Positions 1 to 8,220 of a DNA stretch of 64,000 bases are shown here, one piece after another. Location of the stretch: NCBI RefSeq assembly GCF_014191375.1, contig NZ_JACHWN010000009.1, forward strand, positions 186,001 to 250,000. The letters run 5' to 3'. The notes below the pieces were generated by a model. The model did not search any database. It had not been told where the DNA came from and saw only the letters and a program-made list of their open reading frames with translations. The position numbers were made by a program, and so were the translations under genes. The stretch comes from Mesorhizobium sp. RMAD-H1 (GTDB lineage Bacteria > Pseudomonadota > Alphaproteobacteria > Rhizobiales > Rhizobiaceae). Within the stretch, counting starts at the first letter, position 1; each line of letters starts with the position of its first letter.

Positions 1-231
1 GTGCAGCCGGCAAAGAGCGTCCCGCTGCCGCAGATGGCGCTCTCCAGCACCTCTGTCGCCCGTGCCGTACCGGCCACGAGCCCTGTCCTGCGCAACGATG
101 CGCTGCGCACGGCACCGACGACGGTCTACACCGCCGGCTTCCAGCGCGAGCTGACGTCGGACAAAGCCAACAGATTTTCGGGCAGTGCGGTGACATTCCT
201 GTCCATCGCCAAGTTCTCGGAGACGAATTAG
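1..231 (+). CDS. C-terminal fragment of an unrecognised protein
   Basis: The frame is open from the first base, so the gene very probably begins to the left of the window and only its last 76 or so codons are visible. The fragment is rich in Ala, Ser, Thr and Pro up to about residue 40 and ends in a more ordered-looking tail (AGFQRELTS, then ANRFSGSAVTFLSIAKF). I do not recognise the family. A hairpin terminator follows about 30 bp after the stop, which supports a real gene end here. The GTG at position 1 is probably an internal Val codon. Confidence 0.45.
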   Translation: MQPAKSVPLPQMALSSTSVARAVPATSPVLRNDALRTAPTTVYTAGFQRELTSDKANRFSGSAVTFLSIAKFSETN

Positions 232-257
232 GGCGGTTTCGTCCGAGTGCGGAAAAA

Positions 258-284
258 CAAAGGGGCCTGTGCGGCCCCTTTTTC
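258..284 (+). terminator. Rho-independent terminator, probably bidirectional
   Basis: Perfect 7-bp arms AGGGGCC (261-267) and GGCCCCT (273-279) enclose a 5-nt loop and are followed by a T run. An A-rich stretch on the other side lets it also work for the leftward eda gene, whose stop is at 312. It sits between two convergent genes. Confidence 0.85.
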
Positions 285-311
285 AGCTCGGCAGGAAAGC
301 CAGTCGTTCGC

Positions 312-950
312 TCAAGCCGACAGTTTGGATGCTTCCGAAGCAAGGGCGGTGATCTTTTGCCATTCGCCTGCCTCGACCAGTTCTTTCGGGGCAACCCATG
401 ATCCGCCGACACAGACGACATTGGGCAGGGACAGATAGGTCCCGGCATTGGCGAGGCTGACGCCGCCCGTCGGGCAGAAGAAGGTTCCCGCGAGAGGCGA
501 GGAAAGCGCCTTGAGGAAAGCCGCGCCGCCGGCCTGCTCGGCCGGGAAGAACTTGAGATAGGTATAGCCTTCCTCACGCATCACCATGATCTCGCTCGGC
601 GTGATGGCGGCGGGCAGCAGCGGCACGTCGCTGCCGTTCGCCGCATCGCGGATCGCCTTGGTCGTGCCGGGGCTGACGATGAAGCGCGAGCCGGCCTTCG
701 CAGCTTCTTCATACTGGCGCGCATCGAGGATGGTGCCGGCGCCGACAATGGCTTCCGGAACCTCTTGCGCCACGGCGCGGATGGCATCGAGCGCGGCCGG
801 GGTGCGCAGGGTGATCTCGATGGCGGGCAGGCCGCCCGCCGCAAGAGCCCGGGCGAGGGGAACCGCATCGGCCACCCTGTCCACCAGCAGGACCGGGATG
901 ACCGGCTGGCCCTTGAGGATCGGAAGCAGAAGGTCGGTTCTCTGGGCCAT
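312..950 (-). CDS. eda: 2-dehydro-3-deoxy-phosphogluconate (KDPG) aldolase
   Basis: This cytoplasmic enzyme is the last step of the Entner-Doudoroff pathway: it cleaves KDPG to pyruvate and glyceraldehyde-3-phosphate, and often also acts on 4-hydroxy-2-oxoglutarate. The 212 aa are the usual family length. The catalytic Glu lies in EITLRT at residue 45 and the Schiff-base Lys in KFFPAE at residue 133, the same numbering as the E. coli enzyme. The phosphate-binding GGV motif lies near residue 163. The gene follows the muramidase gene after 37 bp in the same direction, but nothing suggests a functional link. gnd, of the overlapping pentose-phosphate route, is 20 kb away. Confidence 0.96.
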   Translation of the reverse strand: MAQRTDLLLPILKGQPVIPVLLVDRVADAVPLARALAAGGLPAIEITLRTPAALDAIRAVAQEVPEAIVGAGTILDARQYEEAAKAGSRFIVSPGTTKAIRDAANGSDVPLLPAAITPSEIMVMREEGYTYLKFFPAEQAGGAAFLKALSSPLAGTFFCPTGGVSLANAGTYLSLPNVVCVGGSWVAPKELVEAGEWQKITALASEASKLSA

Positions 951-987
951 GGGCGTGTCTCCGGTTATGTTCCAACGTGCAGCCGAT

Positions 988-1632
988 TTAGCCCTGCGTC
1001 ATGGTTTTGTCCACCGCACTGTCGGCAGCCCGACTATCCGGGAGCAGGCGATCGCGATAAATCTTCCAGGCCTTCGCCATCTTCCGATCATAGGCGTATT
1101 GGCGGTAGAGCGGGCCATTGTAGCGGCGGGCGAAACCCGCCCAGTCGTGCCTGTTCAGCACTTCCACCAGGCCGGATTTCTCGATGAAACGCAGCATCAG
1201 GCGTATCTGCCCCGCTACCGAGCTGCGCGCCTCGGCGACGAGTGTATCGACACTGGGATAGCCCAGCCATTGCCAATGCGCGCCCATGACCTGCCCGAGG
1301 CCCCACGAGACGGATTCAAGCGCGGCGCGGCGGTCGAGCCGGATCGCGCGGTGGAGCAATTGCCAGCGCCCGGCCTGCGTTGCCGGGTTCTTGATGCCGC
1401 CGGCCTTCGGCGCGGCCAGTCCCTGCTGGCGTGCCTCGGCCTGCTTCTTGCCGGTGAGCCGCCGGTCGAAATAATGTCCCTCGAAACGGATCAGCGGTTC
1501 GTCGCGGCCGTCGACCTTCGCGGTGGTGCGCCCGCCGCATTCGACCTCCGCCACGGCGAGCAGGGCGGCGGGCTCGACGCCGGCGCGTTCCGCGGTGGCG
1601 ATGATCTCCTGGATTGTTTCCTTCTCGAACAT
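988..1632 (-). CDS. N-acetylmuramidase-domain (phage endolysin type) protein
   Basis: The protein matches the DUF3380 / N-acetylmuramidase family (Pfam PF11860), found mainly in phage endolysins that cut peptidoglycan. Visible features are an early acidic motif AEVECGG (about residues 26-32, likely catalytic Glu), IRFEGHYFDRRL, a Ser/Trp motif ESVSWGLGQVMG and a C-terminal FARRYNG...YAYDRKM segment. The start at 1632 is preferred over the upstream in-frame ATG at 1689 because AGGAAA lies just before it and the family N-terminus (MFEKETIQEI) begins there. No signal peptide is visible. No holin, spanin or other phage gene flanks it, so it looks like a single domesticated gene. About 214 aa. Confidence 0.8.
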   Translation of the reverse strand: MFEKETIQEIIATAERAGVEPAALLAVAEVECGGRTTAKVDGRDEPLIRFEGHYFDRRLTGKKQAEARQQGLAAPKAGGIKNPATQAGRWQLLHRAIRLDRRAALESVSWGLGQVMGAHWQWLGYPSVDTLVAEARSSVAGQIRLMLRFIEKSGLVEVLNRHDWAGFARRYNGPLYRQYAYDRKMAKAWKIYRDRLLPDSRAADSAVDKTMTQG

Positions 1633-1745
1633 GCGGGTTTCCTTTCGCGGGCTTCGGTTTCCTGCCGCGATTGTCGCCCGGTCTTGCATCTGTTGGACAA
1701 AGGATCGCTTGAAATCCTCGGATGTCAGGATTAGTTCGATCGATC

Positions 1746-2663
1746 ATGACCAATGCACCCTTCACCGTCGCCGCCCTTTATCGTTTCGCGCGCCTGCCGC
1801 ACTACGAGATGCTGCGCGAGCCGCTGGCACAGCTTTGCTGCAATCTCGGCATCAAGGGAACGCTTCTGCTTGCCGCCGAAGGCATCAACGGCACGGTGGC
1901 GGGGAGTGCCGAAGCGATCGGGAGGCTGGTCGCGCGGATCGAGGCGGAACCGGAGCTCCAGGGGCTGGAGCTCAAATATTCCCATGCCGGCGAGATGCCG
2001 TTTCACCGCATGAAGGTGAGGCTCAAGAAGGAGATCGTCACCATGGGCGTGCCGGAGATCGATCCCCTGAAAAGCGTCGGCACCTATGTCGCGCCGAAGG
2101 ACTGGAACGGCCTCATCTCCAGTTCCGACACGGTGGTGATCGACACCCGCAATGATTACGAGGTGGCGATCGGCACGTTTCAGGGTGCGATCGACCCTCA
2201 TACCAAGTCATTCCGGGAGTTTCCCGCCTGGTTCGAGCAGAATCGCGATCAGCTCGAAGGCAAGAAGATCGCCATGTTCTGCACCGGCGGGATACGCTGT
2301 GAAAAGGCGACTGCCTTCGTCAAGGGCCTCGGCTTCGACGAGGTCTACCACCTGAAAGGCGGTATCCTGAAATATCTCGAGGAAGTTCCGCCGGAGGAGA
2401 GCCGCTGGGATGGCGAGTGCTTCGTCTTCGACGAGCGGGTCTCGGTCGGTCACGGCCTGCAGGAGGGCGAGACGGGGCTTTGCCGCGCCTGCCGCCACCC
2501 GATCACGCCGGAAGAGCGCCTTTCCGAGTTCTACCAGGAAGGCGTTTCCTGTCCGCATTGCTATCACGAACGGACCGATGAGGATCGCGCGCGCTATGCG
2601 GAACGCCATCGGCAGGTGCTGCTGGCGCAGCAGCGCGGGCAGAAGCGGCATATCGGGCAATAG
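1746..2663 (+). CDS. trhO: tRNA uridine(34) hydroxylase, rhodanese-related (YceA/TrhO)
   Basis: The family installs 5-hydroxyuridine at the tRNA wobble position in a prephenate-independent, oxygen-dependent reaction. The order seen is an acylphosphatase-like N-terminal domain (residues 1-95, with the [13 protein letters not shown] motif), a rhodanese domain with the catalytic Cys in FCTGGIRC (about residue 179), and a C-terminal Cys-rich CRAC...CPHC segment that could bind metal. The ATG at 1746 fits the family N-terminus; an in-frame ATG at 1722 would add eight unconserved residues. It appears to be monocistronic. Confidence 0.93.
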   Translation: MTNAPFTVAALYRFARLPHYEMLREPLAQLCCNLGIKGTLLLAAEGINGTVAGSAEAIGRLVARIEAEPELQGLELKYSHAGEMPFHRMKVRLKKEIVTMGVPEIDPLKSVGTYVAPKDWNGLISSSDTVVIDTRNDYEVAIGTFQGAIDPHTKSFREFPAWFEQNRDQLEGKKIAMFCTGGIRCEKATAFVKGLGFDEVYHLKGGILKYLEEVPPEESRWDGECFVFDERVSVGHGLQEGETGLCRACRHPITPEERLSEFYQEGVSCPHCYHERTDEDRARYAERHRQVLLAQQRGQKRHIGQ

Positions 2664-2747
2664 CGGAATCTATCCGCTCCTCATTGTATCGGCGCAATCG
2701 CATTCCTAACTCCCCATGGTCACCAATGGCTGAAAGAAGGAACACTG

Positions 2748-3449
2748 ATGCTCGATCCAAAGAAACTGCTCGATGATCTTCTGGGCTCCAAGGTGCCCGG
2801 TTCGCAATCCACCGTCAGCGACGGGATGGGCAAGGTGACGCAATTCGCCAAGGACAATCCGTTGGCCACGGGCGCGATTGCGGCGGTCCTCCTCGGCACG
2901 GGGGGTGGACGCTCCATCACGAAATCGGCGGTCAAGGTCGGCGGCCTCGCGGCGATTGCCGGCCTCGCCTACAAGGCTTATCAGAATTACCAGGCAGGCA
3001 AGGCTCCGGAGCAGCCGGCCGCAAAGGCGGAGCCGGAACTCCTGCCGCCGCCGCAGGGCGATACGTTCAACCCCGCTACGGCGCCGCAGGGTGAGGAGAA
3101 TTTTGCGCTCGTCCTGGTGCGCGCGATGATCGCGGCGGCGCGGGCCGACGGCCATATCGACGAGGCCGAGAAGGCGAAGATCGGGGAGAGGATGAAGCAG
3201 GGCGGCATGAGCGCCGAGGCACAGGATTTCATCAAGAAGGAGCTTGCCGCCCCCGTCGATATTGACGCTCTGGTCGACGAGGCGAAGACGGAGGCGCAGA
3301 AAGTCGAGCTCTACACGGCTTCGCGCCTTGCCATCGAGCCGGAGACGCGGGCCGAGCGCGGCTATCTCGATCTCCTCGCCGGCCGCCTGAAGCTGCCCGA
3401 TGCGCTGGTGGACCATATCGAGGCGACCGTCTCGAACGCGAAAGTGTGA
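2748..3449 (+). CDS. DUF533 family inner-membrane protein (YebE-like)
   Basis: The 233-aa protein has a short N-terminal region beginning MLDPKKLLDDLLG, then a Gly/Ala-rich hydrophobic stretch around residues 40-75 that probably associates with the membrane. A Pro-rich linker (about 85-110) follows, then an acidic helical domain resembling TerB (about 115-230). This is the architecture of DUF533/YebE proteins, whose biochemical role is unknown. GAAGGA lies upstream with acceptable spacing. No partner gene is evident; the next gene starts the molybdate operon after 219 bp. Confidence 0.85.
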   Translation: MLDPKKLLDDLLGSKVPGSQSTVSDGMGKVTQFAKDNPLATGAIAAVLLGTGGGRSITKSAVKVGGLAAIAGLAYKAYQNYQAGKAPEQPAAKAEPELLPPPQGDTFNPATAPQGEENFALVLVRAMIAAARADGHIDEAEKAKIGERMKQGGMSAEAQDFIKKELAAPVDIDALVDEAKTEAQKVELYTASRLAIEPETRAERGYLDLLAGRLKLPDALVDHIEATVSNAKV

Positions 3450-3547
3450 GTTCCGTCACGCATTCGAGCATGTTAGCTCTGGCCAAAAGCGGAACATGCC
3501 GCTAGATTGCATCGCCAAGAGGGGCGGCTTGTGGATGGCCGCCTTTG

Positions 3548-3633
3548 CGTCAAGGGTTTGACGGCAACCGGGCCGCGTTTGCCATCATCATTCCCACCAT
3601 CAGTCGACGAAAGCCGCCGGGAGAAATCCCGGC
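3548..3633 (+). promoter_or_regulatory. Structured leader upstream of modA
   Basis: Two strong hairpins lie in the 219-bp gap before modA. CGTCAA/TTGACG occupies 3548-3563 with a 4-nt loop. GCCGGGA/TCCCGGC occupies 3616-3633 around a GAAA tetraloop. The position suits a molybdate or molybdenum-cofactor sensing leader, or a terminator for the preceding gene, but I cannot match it to the Moco riboswitch consensus by eye. Confidence 0.35.
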
Positions 3634-3668
3634 CGGATTGTGTGTGTTCGGTTGAAACAGGTGGAACG

Positions 3669-4424
3669 ATGAAAAGGCTCTTTCTTTTTCTCTTGCTGGT
3701 ATTCGGTCTCGGGCTCAGCGCGGGGGCGCATGCGGCCGAAAAGGTGACGGTATTCGCCGCCGCGAGCATGAAGGATGTGGTCGAAGAGGCGGCCAGGCAA
3801 TTCAAGGCCGACCATGGCGGGGATGTGACGGCCTCGTTTGCTGCATCCTCGGTCCTCGCAAAGCAGATCGAGGCCGGTGCGCCCGCCTCGATCTTCATTT
3901 CCGCCGACGAGGACTGGATGAATTATCTCCAGGAGCGCAAGTTCGTTTCCGTTCCCTCGCGCCGGATCATCGCCGGCAATGCGCTCGTCATTGCGACGAA
4001 GGCCGGGGCCGGGCGCGCGGGCAAGGCGGCCGACCTGCTCGATGCCGGGCGGTTCGCCATGGGCGATCCCTCCAACGTACCGGCGGGGAAATATGGCAAG
4101 GCGGCGCTGGAAAAGCTCGGCCTCTGGGACCAGGTCGAAAAGAATGCGGTCTTCGCGGAAAATGTGCGCGTGGCGCTGCAATATGTCAGCCGCGGCGAGG
4201 TGAATGCAGCCGTCGTCTATGCTTCCGATCTGGCGGCCGCGCCGGATCTCGAAGAAGCCTTCCGTTTCCCCGCGTCCAGCCATCAGCCGATCCTCTATCC
4301 GGCGGCGCTGGTGGGGGAGGGCTCGGCGGAGGCGAAGGCCTTCCTCGATTTCCTGTCGAGCGGCGCGGGACAAGCGATCATCCGGGCCAAGGGGTTCGTG
4401 CCCGCCGCGGAGGCCGGCAGTTGA
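3669..4424 (+). CDS. modA: Molybdate ABC transporter, periplasmic binding protein
   Basis: ModA captures molybdate or tungstate in the periplasm and delivers it to ModBC. The ATG at 3669 gives a classic signal peptide (MKRLFLFLLLVFGLGLSAGAHA), whereas starting at 3507 would put about 54 unrelated residues in front of it. The mature protein begins with VTVFAAASMKDVVEE, where the oxyanion-binding Ser sits. A second ligand region is AASSVLAKQIEAGAPAS. The length of 251 aa is typical. The stop overlaps the TTG start of modB, so modABC is a translationally coupled operon. Confidence 0.95.
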   Translation: MKRLFLFLLLVFGLGLSAGAHAAEKVTVFAAASMKDVVEEAARQFKADHGGDVTASFAASSVLAKQIEAGAPASIFISADEDWMNYLQERKFVSVPSRRIIAGNALVIATKAGAGRAGKAADLLDAGRFAMGDPSNVPAGKYGKAALEKLGLWDQVEKNAVFAENVRVALQYVSRGEVNAAVVYASDLAAAPDLEEAFRFPASSHQPILYPAALVGEGSAEAKAFLDFLSSGAGQAIIRAKGFVPAAEAGS

Positions 4425-5128
4425 CGGGACCTGGCATGCTGGGGCTGACGGAAGCGGACTGGGGCATTATCCTGTTGTCATTGCGGATCGCGCTCGTCGC
4501 GATCCTCTTCGCGCTGCCGCTCGCCTTCGCCGCGGCCTGGCTGCTGGCGCGCCATTCCTTCCCGGGCAAGAGCCTGCTGCAGGCGATCATCACACTGCCG
4601 CTGGTCTTGCCGCCGGTCGTGACCGGCTATCTGCTGCTTCTGTGGTTCGGGGCGCGGGGGGCGCTGGGAGCACCGCTCAATGAATGGTTCGGCATCAGCT
4701 TCGCTTTCCGCTGGACAGGGGCGGCGCTTGCCGCGGGCGTGATGGCCTTTCCGCTCCTGGTGCGGCCGATGCGCCTTTCCATCGAGAATATCGACCGGGG
4801 CCTCGAAGAGGCGGCGCGGACGCTCGGTGCGGGACGCATCGTGGCGTTCCTGACGGTGACGCTGCCCATGCTTCTGCCCGGTATCATCGCGGGCGCCGTA
4901 CTGGGCTTTGCCAAGGCGCTCGGGGAATTCGGTGCGACGATCACCTTCGTCTCCAATATTCCTGGTGAAACGCAGACGCTTTCGCTGGCCATCTATTCCC
5001 TGATGCAGACACCCGCCGGCGACAGCGCCGCGCTGAAACTTATCCTCGTTTCCGCATTCCTCTCGGTTGCCGCGGTCATTCTCTCGGAATGGCTGCAGCG
5101 CCGGTTTGACACGAGGCGGCCCGGATGA
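4421..5128 (+). CDS. modB: Molybdate ABC transporter, permease
   Basis: The inner-membrane channel subunit of the molybdate importer has five or six hydrophobic segments and the EAA coupling loop (EEAARTLGAG, about residues 128-137), which contacts the ModC ATPase. The TTG at 4421 has a perfect GGAGG seven bases upstream and overlaps the modA stop. An ATG at 4436 would give a version five residues shorter and is the main alternative. It overlaps modC by 4 bp (ATGA). Confidence 0.94.
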   Translation: MTGPGMLGLTEADWGIILLSLRIALVAILFALPLAFAAAWLLARHSFPGKSLLQAIITLPLVLPPVVTGYLLLLWFGARGALGAPLNEWFGISFAFRWTGAALAAGVMAFPLLVRPMRLSIENIDRGLEEAARTLGAGRIVAFLTVTLPMLLPGIIAGAVLGFAKALGEFGATITFVSNIPGETQTLSLAIYSLMQTPAGDSAALKLILVSAFLSVAAVILSEWLQRRFDTRRPG

Positions 5129-6213
5129 GCGAACTCGTCGTTTCAATCGCAGGCCGGAGCGGGGCCTTTGCCGTGAGCGCGGATTTTGCGGCGGCACCCG
5201 GCGTGACCGCGTTGTTCGGTCATTCGGGCGCCGGCAAGACGACGCTCCTGAAGATGATCGCCGGCACGCTTTCGCCCGAGCGGGGGCGGATCGCGATCGG
5301 CGATCACGTGCTTTTCGACAGCCGGACCGGCATCAATCTGGCGCCGGAGAAGCGGCATATCGGCTATGTCTTCCAGGATGCGCGGCTCTTCCCGCATCTC
5401 TCCGTCGGGCACAATCTGACCTATTCGCTTTGGGCGGGGCGCCGCCGGGCGGGAAAGCCTTTCGCGGAGGTGGTCGATCTCCTCGGGCTTTCCGCGCTTC
5501 TCGAGCGGAGGCCCGCCACGCTCTCGGGCGGCGAGCGGCAGCGCGTCGCCATCGGACGGGCGCTCCTGTCCAATCCGTCCCTGCTTTTGCTCGATGAGCC
5601 GCTTTCCTCACTCGACCATGCGAGACGGCAGGAAATCCTGCCCTATCTGGAACGCCTGCGCGACGAGAGCGGCCTTCCGATCGTCTATGTCAGCCATGAG
5701 ATCGACGAGGTGGCGCGGCTTGCCGATACGCTCGTCCTTTTGTCGAAGGGCGAAGTGGTGGCGAGCGGCCCGGTGGCGGAGGTCTTCGCGAAAATGGACG
5801 GCACCGCCGAGGACGCGGGCACGCTTATCGAGGGCTATGTGATCGGCCGGGATCCCCAATATGGCGTGACCTTCATCGATCTTGGCGGCGAAACCTTCCA
5901 GATCGTCGACGAAGCGCTGCGTCCGGGCATGCAGGTGCGGTTGCGCGTCCGCGCCCGCGACGTGTCGCTTGCCCGCCAGGCACCGGAGGCGATCAGTATC
6001 CGCAATGTGCTGCCGGTGCAGATCGTGGCGATCAACGGCAGGGAGGGGACCTTCGCGGAGATGGAACTCTCCTTCGCAGCGCAGAAGCTGCGGGCGAGGC
6101 TGACGCGGAAATCGGTCGCCGATCTCGGGTTGAAGCCAGGCGACCACGTCTTCGCTCTGGTCAAGGCAGTTTCGGTTGACCGCAGTTCGATGCGGCGCGG
6201 AAAGGAGGGATAA
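5125..6213 (+). CDS. modC: Molybdate ABC transporter, ATP-binding protein
   Basis: This cytoplasmic ATPase drives molybdate import. The Walker A motif is GHSGAGKTT (residues 32-40), the signature is LSGGERQR (about 133-140) and the Walker B LLLLDEPLSSLD follows. The C-terminal third (about residues 290-355) is a Mop/TOBE-type domain that can bind molybdate and allow feedback inhibition. The start overlaps modB by 4 bp. The ModC-type length of 362 aa and the gene order make the call firm against other sulfate/iron-type ATPases. Confidence 0.95.
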   Translation: MSELVVSIAGRSGAFAVSADFAAAPGVTALFGHSGAGKTTLLKMIAGTLSPERGRIAIGDHVLFDSRTGINLAPEKRHIGYVFQDARLFPHLSVGHNLTYSLWAGRRRAGKPFAEVVDLLGLSALLERRPATLSGGERQRVAIGRALLSNPSLLLLDEPLSSLDHARRQEILPYLERLRDESGLPIVYVSHEIDEVARLADTLVLLSKGEVVASGPVAEVFAKMDGTAEDAGTLIEGYVIGRDPQYGVTFIDLGGETFQIVDEALRPGMQVRLRVRARDVSLARQAPEAISIRNVLPVQIVAINGREGTFAEMELSFAAQKLRARLTRKSVADLGLKPGDHVFALVKAVSVDRSSMRRGKEG

Positions 6214-6295
6214 AAATCCAGTCCGGCCATGATTTCACCCGTTCCGGTTTTCCTCGATTTGTGCTCCGTTGGCGCCGAAATCATCGGAGGACAGA

Positions 6296-6979
6296 ATGAA
6301 GGATCTGAAAAACTGGACGACCCGGCCCGTTCCCGAGCGCAAGGTGCTCGAAGGCGCCTATGTCCGTCTCGAACCGCTCGACGCGGCAAAGCATGGCGAC
6401 GGGCTTTTCGAGGCGTCGTCCGTGCCGGATGCAGATACCCGCTTTACCTGGCTGTTCGAGGATGCGCCCGCCGACCGGGCGGCATTCCAGCCATGGCTGG
6501 AAAAGGTGCAAGCCAGCAATGATCCTTTGTTCTTCGCGGTCATCGACAAGGCCAGTGGCAAGGTGGCCGGCCGCCAGGCGCTGATGCGCATCGATCCGGC
6601 GCATGGCGTCGCCGAGATCGGCAGCATCTATTGGGGACCGCTCGTCGCGCGTAAAGCCGCGGCGACCGAGGCGCAGTTCCTGTTCGCCAGGTATGTCTTC
6701 GACGATCTGGGCTATCGCCGCTACGAGTGGAAGTGCAACAATGAAAACGAGCCGTCAAAACGGGCGGCGGAGCGTTTCGGCTTTACCTTCGAAGGGGTTT
6801 TTCGCCAGCATATGGTCGCCAAGGGCAGGAACCGCGACACGGCGTGGTTCTCGATCATCGATGGCGAGTGGCCTGCACTGAGAGAGGCCTATGAAAAATG
6901 GCTCGCAGCGGATAATTTCGATGCGGACGGCAGGCAGAAGAAACGGTTGGAAGAACTGCGCGCTGAGCTGTCCGACTGA
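6296..6979 (+). CDS. GNAT-family N-acetyltransferase (RimJ/RimL-like)
   Basis: The protein is about 227 aa and carries the acetyl-CoA-dependent transferase fold used by RimJ/RimL-type and Microcin-C-resistance-type enzymes. Visible features are VRLEPLD near the N-terminus, a central IGSIYWGPLVARKAAATEA segment (acetyl-CoA loop) and the YRRYEWKCNNENEPSKRAAERFGF motif typical of this subfamily (split here for description). The start at 6296 is chosen for GGAGG six bases upstream; the earlier in-frame TTG has no ribosome site. The substrate is unknown. The gene lies 16 bp before the zinc exporter and may be co-transcribed with it. Confidence 0.88.
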   Translation: MKDLKNWTTRPVPERKVLEGAYVRLEPLDAAKHGDGLFEASSVPDADTRFTWLFEDAPADRAAFQPWLEKVQASNDPLFFAVIDKASGKVAGRQALMRIDPAHGVAEIGSIYWGPLVARKAAATEAQFLFARYVFDDLGYRRYEWKCNNENEPSKRAAERFGFTFEGVFRQHMVAKGRNRDTAWFSIIDGEWPALREAYEKWLAADNFDADGRQKKRLEELRAELSD

Positions 6980-6995
6980 CGAGGCAAGGGCCGCG

Positions 6996-8024
6996 ATGGC
7001 ACACGAGCATTCCCACCATGATCACTCCCATGGCGACAGCCATCATGGGCATGACCACAATCATGATCATGACTATAGCGGCCTCGACAAGCGGCGGGTC
7101 TTCATCGCCGCGGTCCTGACGGCGGGGTTCATGGTGGTGGAGGCGCTGGGCGGCCTTTTTACCGGGTCTCTGGCGCTTCTGGCGGATGCGGGACACATGC
7201 TGACCGATTCCGTATCGCTCGGGCTTGCCTGGTATGCGTTCCATCTGGGCGAGCGCCCGGCGACGAACCGGCACACCTATGGCTTCGGCCGGGTGAAGAC
7301 GCTGGTCGCCTACACCAACGGCCTTGCGATATTCGTCGTCGGTGCGTGGATCGTCTATGAGGCCTGGGAGCGGTTCGAACAGCCTTCGGCCGTGCTCGGC
7401 GGGCCGATGCTCGCGGTCGGCATAGCGGGGCTGGTCGTCAATATCGCCGCTTTCCTCGTCCTGCATGGCGGCGACCGGGAAAACCTCAACATGCGCGGCG
7501 CCATCCTGCATGTACTGGGAGATCTTCTCGGATCCGTCGCGGCGATCGCGGCCGCGCTCATCATCCTTTTCACCGGCTGGTATCCGATCGATCCCATTCT
7601 TTCCGCGCTGGTGGCGGTGATGCTGTTCATGAGCGCCTGGCGGCTGACGCGCGACGCGGGGCAGGTGCTGCTCGAGGGCGCGCCCGATGTGCTTGACCGC
7701 GACGATATCGCGCGCGATCTCGAAAAGACTGTGCCGGGGGTGGACAACATCCATCACATGCATGTCTGGTCGCTCGACGGCAAAAGCAATCTGGCGACAC
7801 TTCATGCCCGTATCGCGGATGAGGGCAACGCGGCTGAAGTCACCAGGCTGGTCAAGGAAAGGCTTGCCTCCATGCATGGAATCACCCATGCCACCGTCGA
7901 AACCGAAGCAGGCCCGTGCGCCGACGGATATGGAAGTCACGGTTGCGAGATGGCCGGCAAATCGGCGGGCCGCCGCCATTCACATGAAAAGAGGCAAGGT
8001 GTTGCAGGATCCAAAGACACGTAG
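6996..8024 (+). CDS. Cation diffusion facilitator, zinc/cobalt/cadmium exporter (CzcD/ZitB type)
   Basis: An inner-membrane divalent-metal/proton antiporter. The first 30 residues are extremely His/Asp-rich (HEHSHHDHSHGDSHHGHDH), typical of zinc-exporting CDFs. Six membrane segments follow, with the metal-site motif LADAGHMLTDS (TM2) and a second conserved HxxxD in TM5 (MRGAILHVLGDLLGS). The cytoplasmic C-terminal domain contains HHMHVWSLDG. The start at 6996 places the His tail at the N-terminus; the upstream in-frame ATG at 6891 would run through the GNAT gene. Length 342 aa. Confidence 0.93.
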   Translation: MAHEHSHHDHSHGDSHHGHDHNHDHDYSGLDKRRVFIAAVLTAGFMVVEALGGLFTGSLALLADAGHMLTDSVSLGLAWYAFHLGERPATNRHTYGFGRVKTLVAYTNGLAIFVVGAWIVYEAWERFEQPSAVLGGPMLAVGIAGLVVNIAAFLVLHGGDRENLNMRGAILHVLGDLLGSVAAIAAALIILFTGWYPIDPILSALVAVMLFMSAWRLTRDAGQVLLEGAPDVLDRDDIARDLEKTVPGVDNIHHMHVWSLDGKSNLATLHARIADEGNAAEVTRLVKERLASMHGITHATVETEAGPCADGYGSHGCEMAGKSAGRRHSHEKRQGVAGSKDT

Positions 8025-8208
8025 CACGGTGATCGCCGCCCTTGCCATTCTTCTCGGCTTCGGCATTCTCTGGATTTTGATGCCGCGCATCATGCTGGCG
8101 CTCGGCGCCGAATCGCCAGCGCTGGCGGGCGTGTTCGCCGTGATTTTCGTGCTCGCCTTCTTCGGCGTCTTCTGGTTACGCGCGCGCCAGCAGCGGCGCA
8201 AGGACTGA
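7999..8208 (+). CDS. Small two-helix membrane protein
   Basis: A 69-aa product (74 aa if the ATG at 7984 is used) consists of two hydrophobic helices separated by about eight residues, followed by a positively charged tail (RARQQRRKD). The GTG at 7999 is preferred because AGAGG lies just upstream. It overlaps the end of the metal exporter by 26 bp, which suggests translational coupling with it. I do not recognise a family; a role beside the exporter is inference only. Confidence 0.6.
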   Translation: MLQDPKTRSTVIAALAILLGFGILWILMPRIMLALGAESPALAGVFAVIFVLAFFGVFWLRARQQRRKD

Positions 8209-8220
8209 AGCGCGTTCCGG

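Noticed and set aside
988-2663. Prophage remnant around the muramidase gene
   Set aside because: No integrase, tail, holin or attachment repeat is visible, and flanking genes are ordinary chromosomal genes.
3548-3633. Moco riboswitch assignment for the modA leader
   Set aside because: The conserved core could not be recognised by eye, so only a structured leader is reported.
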